Shown in pieces: positions 9,101 through 18,525 of a stretch of 64,000 nucleotides of DNA; the stretch's first letter is position 1, and each line of letters starts with the position of its first letter. Under the pieces are notes generated by a model. It was given only the letters and a program-made list of their open reading frames with translations, did no database searches and was not told where the DNA came from. The stretch comes from Flavimaribacter sp039888615 (GTDB lineage: Bacteria; Pseudomonadota; Alphaproteobacteria; Rhizobiales; Rhizobiaceae), in NCBI GenBank assembly GCA_039888615.1, contig JBDQQS010000018.1; one strand, 5' to 3'. The translations under genes and the position numbers were made by a program.

Positions 9101-9694
9101 TTATCTTGCGGCGGCTTCCACGACCCAGTCGAGACGATCCTGCCCCCAGTGCATCTCGCCATCGACAAAGAAAGTCGGCGCTCCGAAGGCTCCGCGCTCT
9201 GCTGCTTCCTCGGTATTTGTCCGCAATTCGTCTTTGACCGCCTGGCCTTGCGCCAGGTTGGCGATTTCCTGGGCCGGAAGGTCGCCCTTCTCCATAAGCT
9301 CCATGACGACTTCGGGACGTCCGAGGTCGCCGCCCTCCGCCCAAGAAGCATCGAACATCACGTCCATGTAGGGTTTCACGTAACCCGGATTGAGTTTTTC
9401 AGCTGCAATCACACCGCGTAGGGCCAGAATTGTATTGAGCGGAAAGGCCGGATTGACGGAAAACGGTATGCCAAATTTCTCGGCCGTCCGACTGAGATCT
9501 TCGAACATCCAGCGCCCCTTGGCCGGGACATGAGCGGGCGTGGTGTTGCCTACAGCCTTGAATAGACCGCCGAGCAGCATCGGTTTCCACACTATGTGTC
9601 CGCCCGTTTTCTCCAGCATTGCCGGAAGTCGTTTATAGGCCACATAGGACGCGCTGCTTACGAAGTCGTAAAAGAACTCAACCGGCTTGCTCAT
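9101..9694 (-). CDS. 2-hydroxychromene-2-carboxylate isomerase family protein (DsbA-like fold)
   Basis: This 197-residue protein begins MSKPVEFFYDFVSSASYVA. The family marker FYDFVSS places the catalytic Ser at the position used by the DsbA/kappa-GST fold for glutathione. The downstream WKPMLLGGLFKAVGN and the C-terminal GAFGAPTFFVDGEMHWGQDRL are typical of HCCA isomerases. The true role may be a general glutathione-dependent isomerase, since no naphthalene or quinaldine pathway genes are nearby. The ATG at 9694 is chosen over 9718 because GGGAGG lies about 9 bases upstream of it. Confidence 0.88.
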   Translation of the reverse strand: MSKPVEFFYDFVSSASYVAYKRLPAMLEKTGGHIVWKPMLLGGLFKAVGNTTPAHVPAKGRWMFEDLSRTAEKFGIPFSVNPAFPLNTILALRGVIAAEKLNPGYVKPYMDVMFDASWAEGGDLGRPEVVMELMEKGDLPAQEIANLAQGQAVKDELRTNTEEAAERGAFGAPTFFVDGEMHWGQDRLDWVVEAAAR

Positions 9695-10008
9695 TATGAT
9701 TTGCCTCCCCTGTAACAAGCGCCTGCGATAGGCGTTCGGACAGGTTTATGGAATGTTTGAAGGCAAAGCAATGCGAAGATAACCGCAGAAACAAGACCTA
9801 AACGACCGAGAAGCATAAGCTTACAAGAAACCTCAATTCACGCGAAATTGAGATAGATATGGCGTAAGTTATTCCTGTTATTCGCTTGATTTACTGAAAA
9901 CTAATGCAACTATTCTAAAGAGGTTATGTTCGGCCTTGCAAAGACGGGGTAATACGCGCCGGTCGAGGTAGTTGTTTTGGTGGATGCGGTTTTTTGTAGG
10001 GGGTTGCC
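9695..10008. other. Divergent intergenic region, AT-rich, with a short inverted repeat
   Basis: This 314-base region separates the isomerase (minus) and the L,D-transpeptidase (plus) and must hold both promoters. It is clearly AT-richer than its surroundings between about 9770 and 9930. A perfect 7-base inverted repeat, CTCAATT/AATTGAG with a 7-base loop, lies at 9832-9852; it has no T tract and could be an operator. No gene was found. Confidence 0.5.
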
Positions 10009-11403
10009 GTGAGAATTGATTATATTGTCCGAGGCGTCGTGCTCGCACCAGTCGCAGGAATGATGGCGTGTCTTTCCGTTGGTGTTCACGAATCTTGGGC
10101 GAATGCTCGCTCGGGAACCGAAAAAGATGTCATCGAATGGTCTCATCCCGACAATCGTTCCGAAGAACCTATCCTGTTGATCGTTTCGTTGGACAAGCAG
10201 ACGATCAGGGTCTTCTCGGGCGACAAGCTTGTGAAAACCTCGAACGTCTCTTCCGGAAAAGACGGTCACCGCACACCTACGGGCGTATTCAGCATTCTGG
10301 AAAAACGCCGTCATCACAAGTCGAACATCTACAGCCAGGCGCCAATGCCCTACATGCAGCGCCTGACATGGTCCGGCGTCGCGCTTCACGAGTCTGACAG
10401 CGTTCCCGATCAGCCAGCGTCGCATGGCTGCGTGCGCCTGCCGGAAGAATTTGCACGTCAGCTCTTCGGATACACAGATATTGGAGCGCATGTCATTATC
10501 GTAGGTGAAGAGAAATCACCGTTTGCAATCACGCACGACAATCTGTTCTATCCGCCCGTCGAACCGGCGGCCGAGGTTGCTGGAGATCCGCAGGAAAAAG
10601 CGAAAATGTCCTCGGTGGTCGAACAGGCTTCCCTTGTAATGGTCAGTTCAGAGTCCACTGCGAATTCCGAGTCCGACGTTGGCTCGGAATATTCGCTGAG
10701 ATCCGGCGTAGACGTCAAGGATCCCGTAGAGGCGGCGAAAAAGGAACCGGAATTCGCGCAGGAAGCCACCGATCCTGTGCGCATTCTCATCTCGCGGCGA
10801 ACCGGGCGCGAACTCGTTCGCGACATCCAGGTGATGCTCAATGAACTGGGCTTCAATGCGGGAAAAGAAGACGGCTGGATGGGGCCTGCAACCAGTCGCG
10901 CCATAATCCGCTTCGAAAAGAGCCTGGATCTCGATCCAACCGGAACGCTTTCCATGGATCTCGCCAGAAAACTGCACGAAGCTTCGGGCCGCGGCCCCTT
11001 CAAGAGCGGCCATATCTATGTTCGCCGCAACTTCAAATCAGTGTTCGACGCCCCGGTCGACATCTCCGAACCGGAAAAACCGTTGGGCGCGCATTTTCTG
11101 TCCGCCCTTGCCGAAACACCGGGCGAAGACAGGATTTACTGGCAAAGCCTCTCGTTGCCTGACCAGCCGCAAGCGTCGATTCTGTCCGAGATCGTCTTTT
11201 CCGAGGATGGCAGAACAGCCGTATCGTCGGATATCGCGGAAGCGCTCGACCGTATCGAGATGCCACCGGCGATTCGCGAACGGATCAACGGCATGATCGT
11301 CGCCGGCTCGTCGCTGGCGATATCCGATGAGGGTCTCAGCCGCGAAACGACAGACCGGGGCACGGACTTTATCCTGGTGACGCGTCCACCGGAAGCGGAG
11401 TGA
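10009..11403 (+). CDS. L,D-transpeptidase (YkuD domain) with peptidoglycan-binding domain
   Basis: This 464-residue exported protein starts at GTG 10009 with gggg about 6 bases upstream. A signal peptide covers about residues 1-31, ending near ESWANA. The YkuD domain (about 55-165) contains GVALHESDS and the catalytic SHGCVRLP, whose Cys forms the acyl-enzyme for 3-3 peptidoglycan cross-links. A Ser/Glu-rich linker leads to a PG_binding_1 domain (about 262-325, LVRDIQVMLNELGFNAG). The last 130 residues form a further region ending GTDFILVTRP, which I recall from other rhizobial L,D-transpeptidases without a named function. It acts in the periplasm on the cell wall. Confidence 0.92.
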   Translation: MRIDYIVRGVVLAPVAGMMACLSVGVHESWANARSGTEKDVIEWSHPDNRSEEPILLIVSLDKQTIRVFSGDKLVKTSNVSSGKDGHRTPTGVFSILEKRRHHKSNIYSQAPMPYMQRLTWSGVALHESDSVPDQPASHGCVRLPEEFARQLFGYTDIGAHVIIVGEEKSPFAITHDNLFYPPVEPAAEVAGDPQEKAKMSSVVEQASLVMVSSESTANSESDVGSEYSLRSGVDVKDPVEAAKKEPEFAQEATDPVRILISRRTGRELVRDIQVMLNELGFNAGKEDGWMGPATSRAIIRFEKSLDLDPTGTLSMDLARKLHEASGRGPFKSGHIYVRRNFKSVFDAPVDISEPEKPLGAHFLSALAETPGEDRIYWQSLSLPDQPQASILSEIVFSEDGRTAVSSDIAEALDRIEMPPAIRERINGMIVAGSSLAISDEGLSRETTDRGTDFILVTRPPEAE

Positions 11404-11419
11404 ATCGAGAGGCCGCCGC

Positions 11420-11869
11420 TCAGGCTTTGCGCTCCCAGCGCCTGTCAGGAGTTTGCTGCCAGTAGGTCTGTTCGTGGCCGGCGCCCTTCAACTGCTTCCA
11501 TTGCCCGCGAGCAGCCTCCAGTTGTTCCTGATCATGGCCATCAAACATGAAAACGGCGCGGTCGTAGGATACGAGATCCGGCGGTTCCGCGCCGTCGACC
11601 AGAAACCGCACGCTCGCATTATTGGCGTTGGACTGGCTGCTGCATAGAAGCACAGGCTGCATATCCGCGTGATCGGCTGTTTCAATGCCATGCGGCAAAA
11701 AACTGTCGTCTCGCCAGGTCCAGAGGAGTTGGTCGAGCGCGTCCCGCCTTTCATCCGAGCCCGTCTGAACGACAACGCGCCAACCGCGCCCGAGACTCTT
11801 CTCGAGCAACGGCGGCAGGGCTTCCTCCAGGCGGGACTCCGTCAGATGATAGAAAAGCAGTTCCGCCAA
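11420..11869 (-). CDS. holC: DNA polymerase III subunit chi
   Basis: This 149-residue protein starts MAELLFYHLTESRLEEALP, typical of HolC, and holds YDRAVFMFDGHDQEQLEAAR in the C-terminal half. Chi joins the clamp loader to single-strand binding protein at the replication fork. The start is a TTG at 11869, 5 bases after the pepA stop; no better ATG is available, and the pepA-holC pairing is common in alphaproteobacteria. Confidence 0.9.
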   Translation of the reverse strand: MAELLFYHLTESRLEEALPPLLEKSLGRGWRVVVQTGSDERRDALDQLLWTWRDDSFLPHGIETADHADMQPVLLCSSQSNANNASVRFLVDGAEPPDLVSYDRAVFMFDGHDQEQLEAARGQWKQLKGAGHEQTYWQQTPDRRWERKA

Positions 11870-11874
11870 ATGTT

Positions 11875-13368
11875 CTAGCTTTCGTAATTGGCTCTTACGA
11901 GCTCATCCAGAAGCCGCACGCCATAGCCCGATCCCCAGGAGCGGTTGATCTCCGTATTGGGCGATCCCATGGCGGTGCCGGCGACATCAAGATGAGCCCA
12001 GGGAACATCGTTGACAAAACGTTGAAGGAACTGCGCGGCGGTAATCGCTCCTGCCGAGCGTCCTCCGGTGTTCTTCATGTCGGCAAACTTGGAATCGATG
12101 AGTTTGTCGTAGTCGGGGCCGAGCGGCATGCGCCAGACACGCTCCTCCGTCGACAAACCTGCCTGCGTCAACCGCTCGCTCAATTCGTCGTTGTTAGAGA
12201 ACAGACCTGCATGATGGTGGCCGAGCGCCACAATGACGGCGCCGGTCAAGGTCGCGAGATTGATCATGAATTCCGGCTTGAAGCGATCCTGACAGTACCA
12301 CAGCGCGTCGCACAGGACGAGCCGGCCTTCGGCGTCCGTATTGATGATTTCGATGGTCTGGCCGGACATCGACGTAACGATGTCGCCTGGTCTTTGCGCG
12401 TTGCCATCCGGCATGTTCTCGACCAGTCCGAGAATGCCGATCGCATTGGTTGTCGCCTTGCGCGCGGCAAGCGCATGCATCAGACCGATCACGGCTGCGG
12501 CGCCGCCCATGTCGCCCTTCATGTCCTCCATGCCGGCGCCGGGTTTGAGTGAAATACCGCCCGTATCGAACACAACGCCCTTGCCGATAAAGGCGATGGG
12601 TCTTTGCTTTTCCTTGCCGCCCTTCCACTGCATGATTGCAAGCCGCGGCGGACGAACGGAGCCTTGGGCGACGCCGAGCAGCGCAGCCATGCCAAGCTTT
12701 TTCATTTCCTTTTCGGTGAGGATTTCGACCTCGACGCCGAGTTCCGCCAACGCCGCTGCCTTATCCGCGAATTCGACCGGTCCAAGGATATTTGGCGGCT
12801 CGTTGACCAGGTTTCTGGCAAGCGCGACTCCCTGTTCGATCGCCTTGAGGTCTTCAAAGGCTCTTTTTGCGACGGAAGCGGCCTGCGTGACGATCGTCAC
12901 CGAATATTTTTTCGGCGACTTGTCTTTGCCCTTGCCCTTCTTGCGTGTCTTGTAGACGTCGAAATTGTAGGCGCGAAGCAACATGCCCATGGCCATTTTC
13001 GCCACGACCTCGCCCGAAATGTCCATATCCGGCAAGTCGGTGTAGACCGTCACCTTCTCGCTGTTCCTGAACTGGGCAAACGCTACGCCGCCCAGCTTCA
13101 GCCAATCGTGACTCTCCACCTTTCCCGGATCTCCAATTCCAAGGAGGCAGAAACGGTCGGCTTTGCTGGCTTCCGGCGCCATAACCTCCAGCGTCGCCAG
13201 GGGCTTGCTCTCATAGGCGGAGATGGCTATCGCCTTCTTCGAAACGTCGGCCGGATCCACGTCGCTGGCGTTTGTGACAAGTCCGCCCCCTTTTGCACAG
13301 AGCATAATCGCCAGTCCGCCATTGAGCTTTGCCGATTTCGAGAAGCTGATATTCACTTGCTTGGTCAT
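11875..13368 (-). CDS. pepA: Leucyl aminopeptidase (M17)
   Basis: This 497-residue M17 aminopeptidase is a two-metal enzyme that removes N-terminal residues from peptides in the cytoplasm. The N-terminal domain runs to about residue 170. The catalytic domain carries GKGVVFDTGGISLKPG with metal-binding Lys/Asp residues, the bicarbonate-site region MKGDMGGAAAV, and the family signature NTDAEGRL. A short Lys-rich stretch (about 138-149) between the domains is a little unusual. GGAGAAATT precedes the ATG. It is cotranscribed with holC and diverges from lptF. Confidence 0.97.
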   Translation of the reverse strand: MTKQVNISFSKSAKLNGGLAIMLCAKGGGLVTNASDVDPADVSKKAIAISAYESKPLATLEVMAPEASKADRFCLLGIGDPGKVESHDWLKLGGVAFAQFRNSEKVTVYTDLPDMDISGEVVAKMAMGMLLRAYNFDVYKTRKKGKGKDKSPKKYSVTIVTQAASVAKRAFEDLKAIEQGVALARNLVNEPPNILGPVEFADKAAALAELGVEVEILTEKEMKKLGMAALLGVAQGSVRPPRLAIMQWKGGKEKQRPIAFIGKGVVFDTGGISLKPGAGMEDMKGDMGGAAAVIGLMHALAARKATTNAIGILGLVENMPDGNAQRPGDIVTSMSGQTIEIINTDAEGRLVLCDALWYCQDRFKPEFMINLATLTGAVIVALGHHHAGLFSNNDELSERLTQAGLSTEERVWRMPLGPDYDKLIDSKFADMKNTGGRSAGAITAAQFLQRFVNDVPWAHLDVAGTAMGSPNTEINRSWGSGYGVRLLDELVRANYES

Positions 13369-13676
13369 AATTTCTCCAATGATGGTTCGCTCATGAATAT
13401 ATTCCGAACCACGTAGACCGCAACGAGCGCCAGGGTCGATTTGTCATGTTGTTGACGTTTTCACAGACAATAAGCAACGTTCGGGCGCCCGACCGTGTCA
13501 CAAAGGCGCCACACAGGCGCCAATTCCGTGTGCACAATTGCATGAAATACAAGAAAACCGGAGTTTTGGGCTTAACCATTTGTTTACTATGTGTATTGGT
13601 CGCTCATTAGGTATAGTTCCCTATAGTGGCGATGATCTGAGAAGAGAGAAACGGCGGGACCCGGAAGCCGGACTGC
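13369..13676. promoter_or_regulatory. Divergent promoter region between pepA and lptF
   Basis: This 308-base region has no gene and must contain the start signals for pepA (minus) and the lptF-lptG-lptD operon (plus). Around 13600-13630 the plus strand shows TATAGT and CTATAGT blocks near an ATTAG stretch, plausible -10 elements for lptF. The exact promoter cannot be fixed by eye. Confidence 0.4.
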
Positions 13677-14888
13677 ATGAATCTGATTGAACGCTATATA
13701 TTTCGCAGGGTCCTACTGCTGACGGTCGCCACCCTCCTCGTCACTACGGCGATCGCGATGATCACGCAGGTTCTGATCCACGTGAACCTTATGAGTTCGA
13801 CCGGTCAGTCGCTAATGACCTTCCTTCGGCTTGCAGGTTTGCTGATTCCGTCCATGCTCGTGGTGGTCACGCCGTTCGCATTGATGCTCGGCGCTTCGCA
13901 GACTCTCAGCACAATGAATGGCGACTCGGAACTACCGGTGATCGAGGCGTCCGGCGGCTCCAGGATGCTGACTGCCAAACCGATCCTGATTCTGGCCATG
14001 CTGATGTCTCTGGCATCACTCGCGACCAGCCTCTATGCCGAGCCTTGGGCCAACCGCAATCTCAGGAACCTTCTGGTGGAGGCGCGGACCGATCTGCTCT
14101 CGGTCGCTGTCCAGTCGGGCATTTTTCACAAGCTGCAGAACAACCTATACGTCCATGTGGCCGACAAGCTCGCCGGCGGGTCGCTTGGCGGTATCTTTCT
14201 CTCCGACGAGAGAGATCCGGCGACAGAACTGGTCTACTACGCGAAATACGGCGCCTTCATTGAAAGCGAAGGCAAGAACTTCCTGGTGATGTCGGACGGT
14301 GAACTGCACAGGAAAATCAAGGCCGACGGCAACGTGTCAGTCATCAAGTTCGCCACGTACGCCTTTGATCTCAGTCTGATCGGTGACAGTCAGTCCAGCG
14401 CCGCCTTCTACTATCCCAAGGAACAGACCACGGCGTATCTGTTCAATCCCGATCCCAACGACGCGATTTATCAGAGAAGGCCGCAGAACTATTATTCGGA
14501 AATAAACAGACGGTTCTCCGAATGGCTCTATCCGGTTCTGTTCGCCCTGATCACGATCTATTTTCTCGGTAAGGCGCATTCCCACAGAAGCGAACAGATC
14601 TGGAGCATGATCTTCGCCGCGGCGATCGGCTTCTTCCTGCGTGGATTGGGTTATTTTGTCACCGACAAATCCGGCAGGGAAGTCATCTACATGATTCTTT
14701 GCTACGCGATTCCGGCGGGCGGCATCGTTGCTTTCGGATCCCTTATCCTGACCAACATAACCTTTCGCACACCGCAGTTCCTTATCGACGGCGCGACCAG
14801 CCTTGCAGCATTTGCGATGCGGACCGCGCGTCCCCTGCTCCTCCGGTTTCGGCTAATCGACAGCTATGGCGGGAGGCGCGCGTCATGA
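13677..14888 (+). CDS. lptF: LPS export ABC transporter permease LptF
   Basis: This 403-residue inner-membrane subunit of the LptB2FG transporter extracts lipopolysaccharide from the inner membrane. It begins MNLIERYIFRRVLLLTV, the LptF hallmark. Membrane segments lie near residues 12-35, 55-80 and 100-120, then a periplasmic beta-jellyroll domain (about 130-280), then three more segments. The stop overlaps the lptG start in an ATGA arrangement. Operon context (lptG, lptD, surA) supports the call. Confidence 0.95.
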   Translation: MNLIERYIFRRVLLLTVATLLVTTAIAMITQVLIHVNLMSSTGQSLMTFLRLAGLLIPSMLVVVTPFALMLGASQTLSTMNGDSELPVIEASGGSRMLTAKPILILAMLMSLASLATSLYAEPWANRNLRNLLVEARTDLLSVAVQSGIFHKLQNNLYVHVADKLAGGSLGGIFLSDERDPATELVYYAKYGAFIESEGKNFLVMSDGELHRKIKADGNVSVIKFATYAFDLSLIGDSQSSAAFYYPKEQTTAYLFNPDPNDAIYQRRPQNYYSEINRRFSEWLYPVLFALITIYFLGKAHSHRSEQIWSMIFAAAIGFFLRGLGYFVTDKSGREVIYMILCYAIPAGGIVAFGSLILTNITFRTPQFLIDGATSLAAFAMRTARPLLLRFRLIDSYGGRRAS

Positions 14889-15970
14889 TGGGCCTCACGC
14901 TCTGGCGTTATCTCTTTCGACGCTATCTTGTCGTAACCGGCTGGTTCGTTCTTGGAATGGTCGCTTTGATCTTCCTCGTCGATTTCACTGAATTCGCAAG
15001 CCGCATTTCCGGGCATGAGAACTACACCATTGGTCTGGGCATCAAGCTTTCGATACTGAGGCTGCCCGGAATCATCCAGGTCACGGCGCCGTTCGTCATT
15101 CTTTTCTCTGCAATGACACTGCTTCTGATGCTCAATCGACGCTACGAACTGGTCGTCGCCCGCTCGACCGGCGTATCAGCCTGGCAGTTTCTGTCGCCGC
15201 TTTGCGTGGCGAGCCTGCTGATCGGCGTATTTCTGATCACCGCAATCAACCCGCTTTCCGCAAGGGCCCTTGCCATCGTGCACGGGTACGAGGTTTCCCT
15301 CGGCATGCAGCGTGGGACAGTCGGCGAAATCGAACGTACGCCGTGGCTGCGTCAGCGCACCAATGAGGGCGTAACGATCATCGGAGCCGAAACCATTGCA
15401 GACCGCGGTCTGTTGCTGGGTGGCGCAAAGTTCATCCGATTCAACGAGGCAGGCGATATCATCGAGAGACTGGACGCCGAGACTGCTGAACTCCAGGATG
15501 GTCAATGGGTCCTGTCCAACGTCAAACGCGTCGCAGGTCCGGGACCTGCGGAAATCAAGAGCGCCGTAATCCAAACCAATCTCAATCCAAGAGCCGTGGA
15601 AGAATCACTTGCCGCGCCTGAGGCTGTTTCTTTCTTCGAACTGCCCGACAAAATAGAAGTGGCGCGCTCATTTGGCCTGGGCGCGAATGCATTCGCCATG
15701 CAGTATCAATCCCTGCTTGCGTTGCCGTTACTTCTCGTTGCAATGACTCTGATTGCCGCAACCGTTTCTCTCAAATTTATACGGTTCGGACAATCAGTCG
15801 GGATCATTTTGGCTGGCATCTTGGCCGGGTTTCTGCTTTATGTCGTATCTGTTCTGGCGAAAGCTTTCGGAACGGCGGGGACAGTGCCACCTTTTGTTGC
15901 AGCATGGCTGCCTGTTATCGTTGCGATGGCGCTTGGAGTAACAGTACTTCTCCACAAGGAGGATGGGTAG
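14885..15970 (+). CDS. lptG: LPS export ABC transporter permease LptG
   Basis: This 361-residue partner of LptF starts at ATG 14885 inside the lptF stop (ATGA overlap); a second ATG follows at 14888. The frame is open upstream to 14699, but that part overlaps lptF and is not family-like. MMGLTLWRYLFRRYLV and three N-terminal membrane segments are followed by a periplasmic domain and three C-terminal segments ending near residue 355. Its last codons carry the AGGAGG ribosome site for lptD. Confidence 0.95.
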   Translation: MMGLTLWRYLFRRYLVVTGWFVLGMVALIFLVDFTEFASRISGHENYTIGLGIKLSILRLPGIIQVTAPFVILFSAMTLLLMLNRRYELVVARSTGVSAWQFLSPLCVASLLIGVFLITAINPLSARALAIVHGYEVSLGMQRGTVGEIERTPWLRQRTNEGVTIIGAETIADRGLLLGGAKFIRFNEAGDIIERLDAETAELQDGQWVLSNVKRVAGPGPAEIKSAVIQTNLNPRAVEESLAAPEAVSFFELPDKIEVARSFGLGANAFAMQYQSLLALPLLLVAMTLIAATVSLKFIRFGQSVGIILAGILAGFLLYVVSVLAKAFGTAGTVPPFVAAWLPVIVAMALGVTVLLHKEDG

Positions 15971-18363
15971 TGGATTTGTCGAGAAGCCGCGAAAAGAAGA
16001 GTACGCGTATCGTCGGCTTGGTTACCGCACTGTCCGCTGTTCTGGCGGGTTCGGTCGCAATACCTCCAGCTATCGCGCAGAGCACACCCAATTCCGGCTC
16101 CGATATCAACATCAATGTGTCTCCCGACGCCCGTCTTATCCTGACGGCCAATGAACTCGTCTACGACTATGACAATCAGATCATTACCGCTTCGGGCAAC
16201 GTCCAGATCGACTACGACAAATACAAGATGGTCGCCCGACGATTGGTCTACGACCAGAATTCCGGACGGCTGAAAGCCTATGGCGACATCGAACTGATCG
16301 AGCCGAGCGGCAATGTCATTTATGCGGAAGAACTCGACGTAACGGATGATTTCGCCGACGGGTTCGTAAACGCGCTGCGGATCGAAACTCCCGACGACAC
16401 CTATATCGTGGCGGATAGCGCCCAGAGAATCGGCGGCGATCAGGCCATTTTCAACAACGGCGTTTATACCGCCTGCGAGGTCTGCGAGGATAAACCGAAA
16501 AGCAACAAGGCGCCGTTGTGGCAGGTCAAGGCGCGGCGGGTAATCCAGAACGGCGACACCCAGACGATTACCCTTCAGCACGCTCGCTTCGAACTGTTCG
16601 GAATGCCCATCGCCTATATTCCGACCCTTCAGGTGCCCGACCATACTGTGGAGCGCAAATCCGGTTTCTTGACGCCTGATTTCGTTGTCAGTGACGAACT
16701 CGGGGTCGGGCTGACCGTGCCGTATTTCCTGGTGACAGGGCCCCGCAGCGACATAACTTTTCAGGTCACTGGCTATACCAGGCAGGGTTTCCTCGGTCAG
16801 GCGGAATTCCGCAGGCAATTCGACAATGGCGCACATGTGCTAACGACCGCCGGAATTTATCAGCTCGACAGCAGCGCCTTCGAGGAGGGAACAGTCGACG
16901 CCGAGAATGACGCACGTGGTATGATCGCCTCCAAGGGTGACTTCCGAATCAATCCGCGATGGATCTTCGGATGGGATGTCATGCTCCAAAGCGACAACAG
17001 CTTTTCGAACACCTACGGCATCGAAGGCTACCGGAACCGCACTGTCCCTTCCAATATCTACCTGACGGGGCTGGAAGGCAGGAATTTCTTTGACTTGCAA
17101 GCCTTCTATTACGATGTGCAGTCAATTAATCCGCAGAACATGGCGGAAGAACAGCAGCCAATCGTCCACCCCTCGCTGGACTACAACAAGACGTTCGATC
17201 AGCCGGTGGCCGGAGGCGAACTCAGTTTCGACGCCAATATCCTTAGTCTGACCCGCCGCGAAGCGGAAGAATATCCGTTCTTTGACGCCTATCGCGGCGT
17301 AAAGGGAACAAACACGCGCCTGACTGCCGAACTTGATTGGCGCCGGACGTTTTACACCGATGTAGGACTCCTGTTGACGCCCATCTTCGGCCTACGCGGC
17401 GACGTCAACTATCTCGACGTAGACCGCCCATTGACCTACCCGGGACCATTCGTCGACGCTGACAGCGTCGGTCGCTACATGGCGACCGCGGGTCTTGAGG
17501 CGCGGTACCCAATATTGTTTTCGACTGAGAACAGCTCCCATATTGTTGAGCCAATTGCCCAAATCTTCGTCAGACCCGATGAGCAATATGCCGGCGGATT
17601 GCCGAACGAAGATGCACAAAGCTTCATCTTCGACGCCACAAACCTTTTCGAACAGGACAAATTCTCCGGGTATGACCGGATCGAGGGCGGAACCAGGGCC
17701 AATCTTGGAATTCGCTATACGGGCACATTCGACAACGGTATGTCCCTCAGGGGCGTGTTCGGTCAATCCTTCCAACTTGCCGGGCTGAATTCCTTTGCGA
17801 CCGACGACCTGGTCAATGTCGGCGCTTCTTCCGGTCTCGAAACCGCACGCTCCGATTATGTCGGCGGCATAGGGCTAGATCTGCCAAACGGTCTGACCTT
17901 CACCACCCAAGGACGTTTTGACGAAGCCGATTTCAGCTTGCAGCGCGTCGACTTGGGCGGATCATATTCAGGACGCAACTTCAGCACCGCAATCTCGTAC
18001 ACGTCGGTCGTCCCGCAGCCCGGTTACGGCACGGATTCCTATCGACATGAATTCAAAGGAGCGGCGTCTGTGCGGTTCGCAGAATACTGGCGAGCATTCG
18101 GCGCCATCGAGTGGGATCTCGAAAACGACATCATCACCAACAATACTTGGGGCTTCGGTTACGACGACGAATGCACGGCCATATCGCTGGCCTATACGCA
18201 GACGCGTGACGAGAACGAGGCTGTGGATTGGAGCATCGGCGTCAGAATCAGCCTTAGAACGCTGGGTGACTTCAAAGTTGGCCGAAGCGAAGATGTCGGT
18301 TATGACAGCAAACTGTGGGACAACAACGACAACGGTTCTTCACCGTTCACCACGGTCTACTGA
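15970..18363 (+). CDS. lptD: LPS assembly outer-membrane protein LptD
   Basis: This 797-residue protein starts at GTG 15970, sharing one base with the lptG stop. A perfect AGGAGG 7 bases upstream decides this start over the in-frame 15904. The signal peptide ends near PAIAQS. The periplasmic OstA/LptA-like domain (ANELVYDYDNQIITASGNV, about residues 55-185) leads to a C-terminal beta-barrel that places LPS in the outer leaflet. Cysteines in YTACEVCED and in DDECTA near the C-terminus could form the disulfides needed for maturation. Translational coupling ties it to lptG. Confidence 0.95.
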   Translation: MDLSRSREKKSTRIVGLVTALSAVLAGSVAIPPAIAQSTPNSGSDININVSPDARLILTANELVYDYDNQIITASGNVQIDYDKYKMVARRLVYDQNSGRLKAYGDIELIEPSGNVIYAEELDVTDDFADGFVNALRIETPDDTYIVADSAQRIGGDQAIFNNGVYTACEVCEDKPKSNKAPLWQVKARRVIQNGDTQTITLQHARFELFGMPIAYIPTLQVPDHTVERKSGFLTPDFVVSDELGVGLTVPYFLVTGPRSDITFQVTGYTRQGFLGQAEFRRQFDNGAHVLTTAGIYQLDSSAFEEGTVDAENDARGMIASKGDFRINPRWIFGWDVMLQSDNSFSNTYGIEGYRNRTVPSNIYLTGLEGRNFFDLQAFYYDVQSINPQNMAEEQQPIVHPSLDYNKTFDQPVAGGELSFDANILSLTRREAEEYPFFDAYRGVKGTNTRLTAELDWRRTFYTDVGLLLTPIFGLRGDVNYLDVDRPLTYPGPFVDADSVGRYMATAGLEARYPILFSTENSSHIVEPIAQIFVRPDEQYAGGLPNEDAQSFIFDATNLFEQDKFSGYDRIEGGTRANLGIRYTGTFDNGMSLRGVFGQSFQLAGLNSFATDDLVNVGASSGLETARSDYVGGIGLDLPNGLTFTTQGRFDEADFSLQRVDLGGSYSGRNFSTAISYTSVVPQPGYGTDSYRHEFKGAASVRFAEYWRAFGAIEWDLENDIITNNTWGFGYDDECTAISLAYTQTRDENEAVDWSIGVRISLRTLGDFKVGRSEDVGYDSKLWDNNDNGSSPFTTVY

Positions 18364-18525
18364 CGAAAGAAATCGCAAAACCGACAAGCCAGACCACGCC
18401 ACTGGGCGTTGGAAGTGTGCATATTGGTGCTTTAAAGGTCTTTATTGTGCCAAAACGATGTGCAATTGACACATAATATCGGTTTACGCGTACACTACCA
18501 CACGAGATTGAACAGGAAACGGACA

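Noticed and set aside
15838..16836. Minus-strand open frame of 332 codons over lptG and lptD
   Set aside because: lptD coding is certain here and is preceded by AGGAGG; the opposite frame has no motif.
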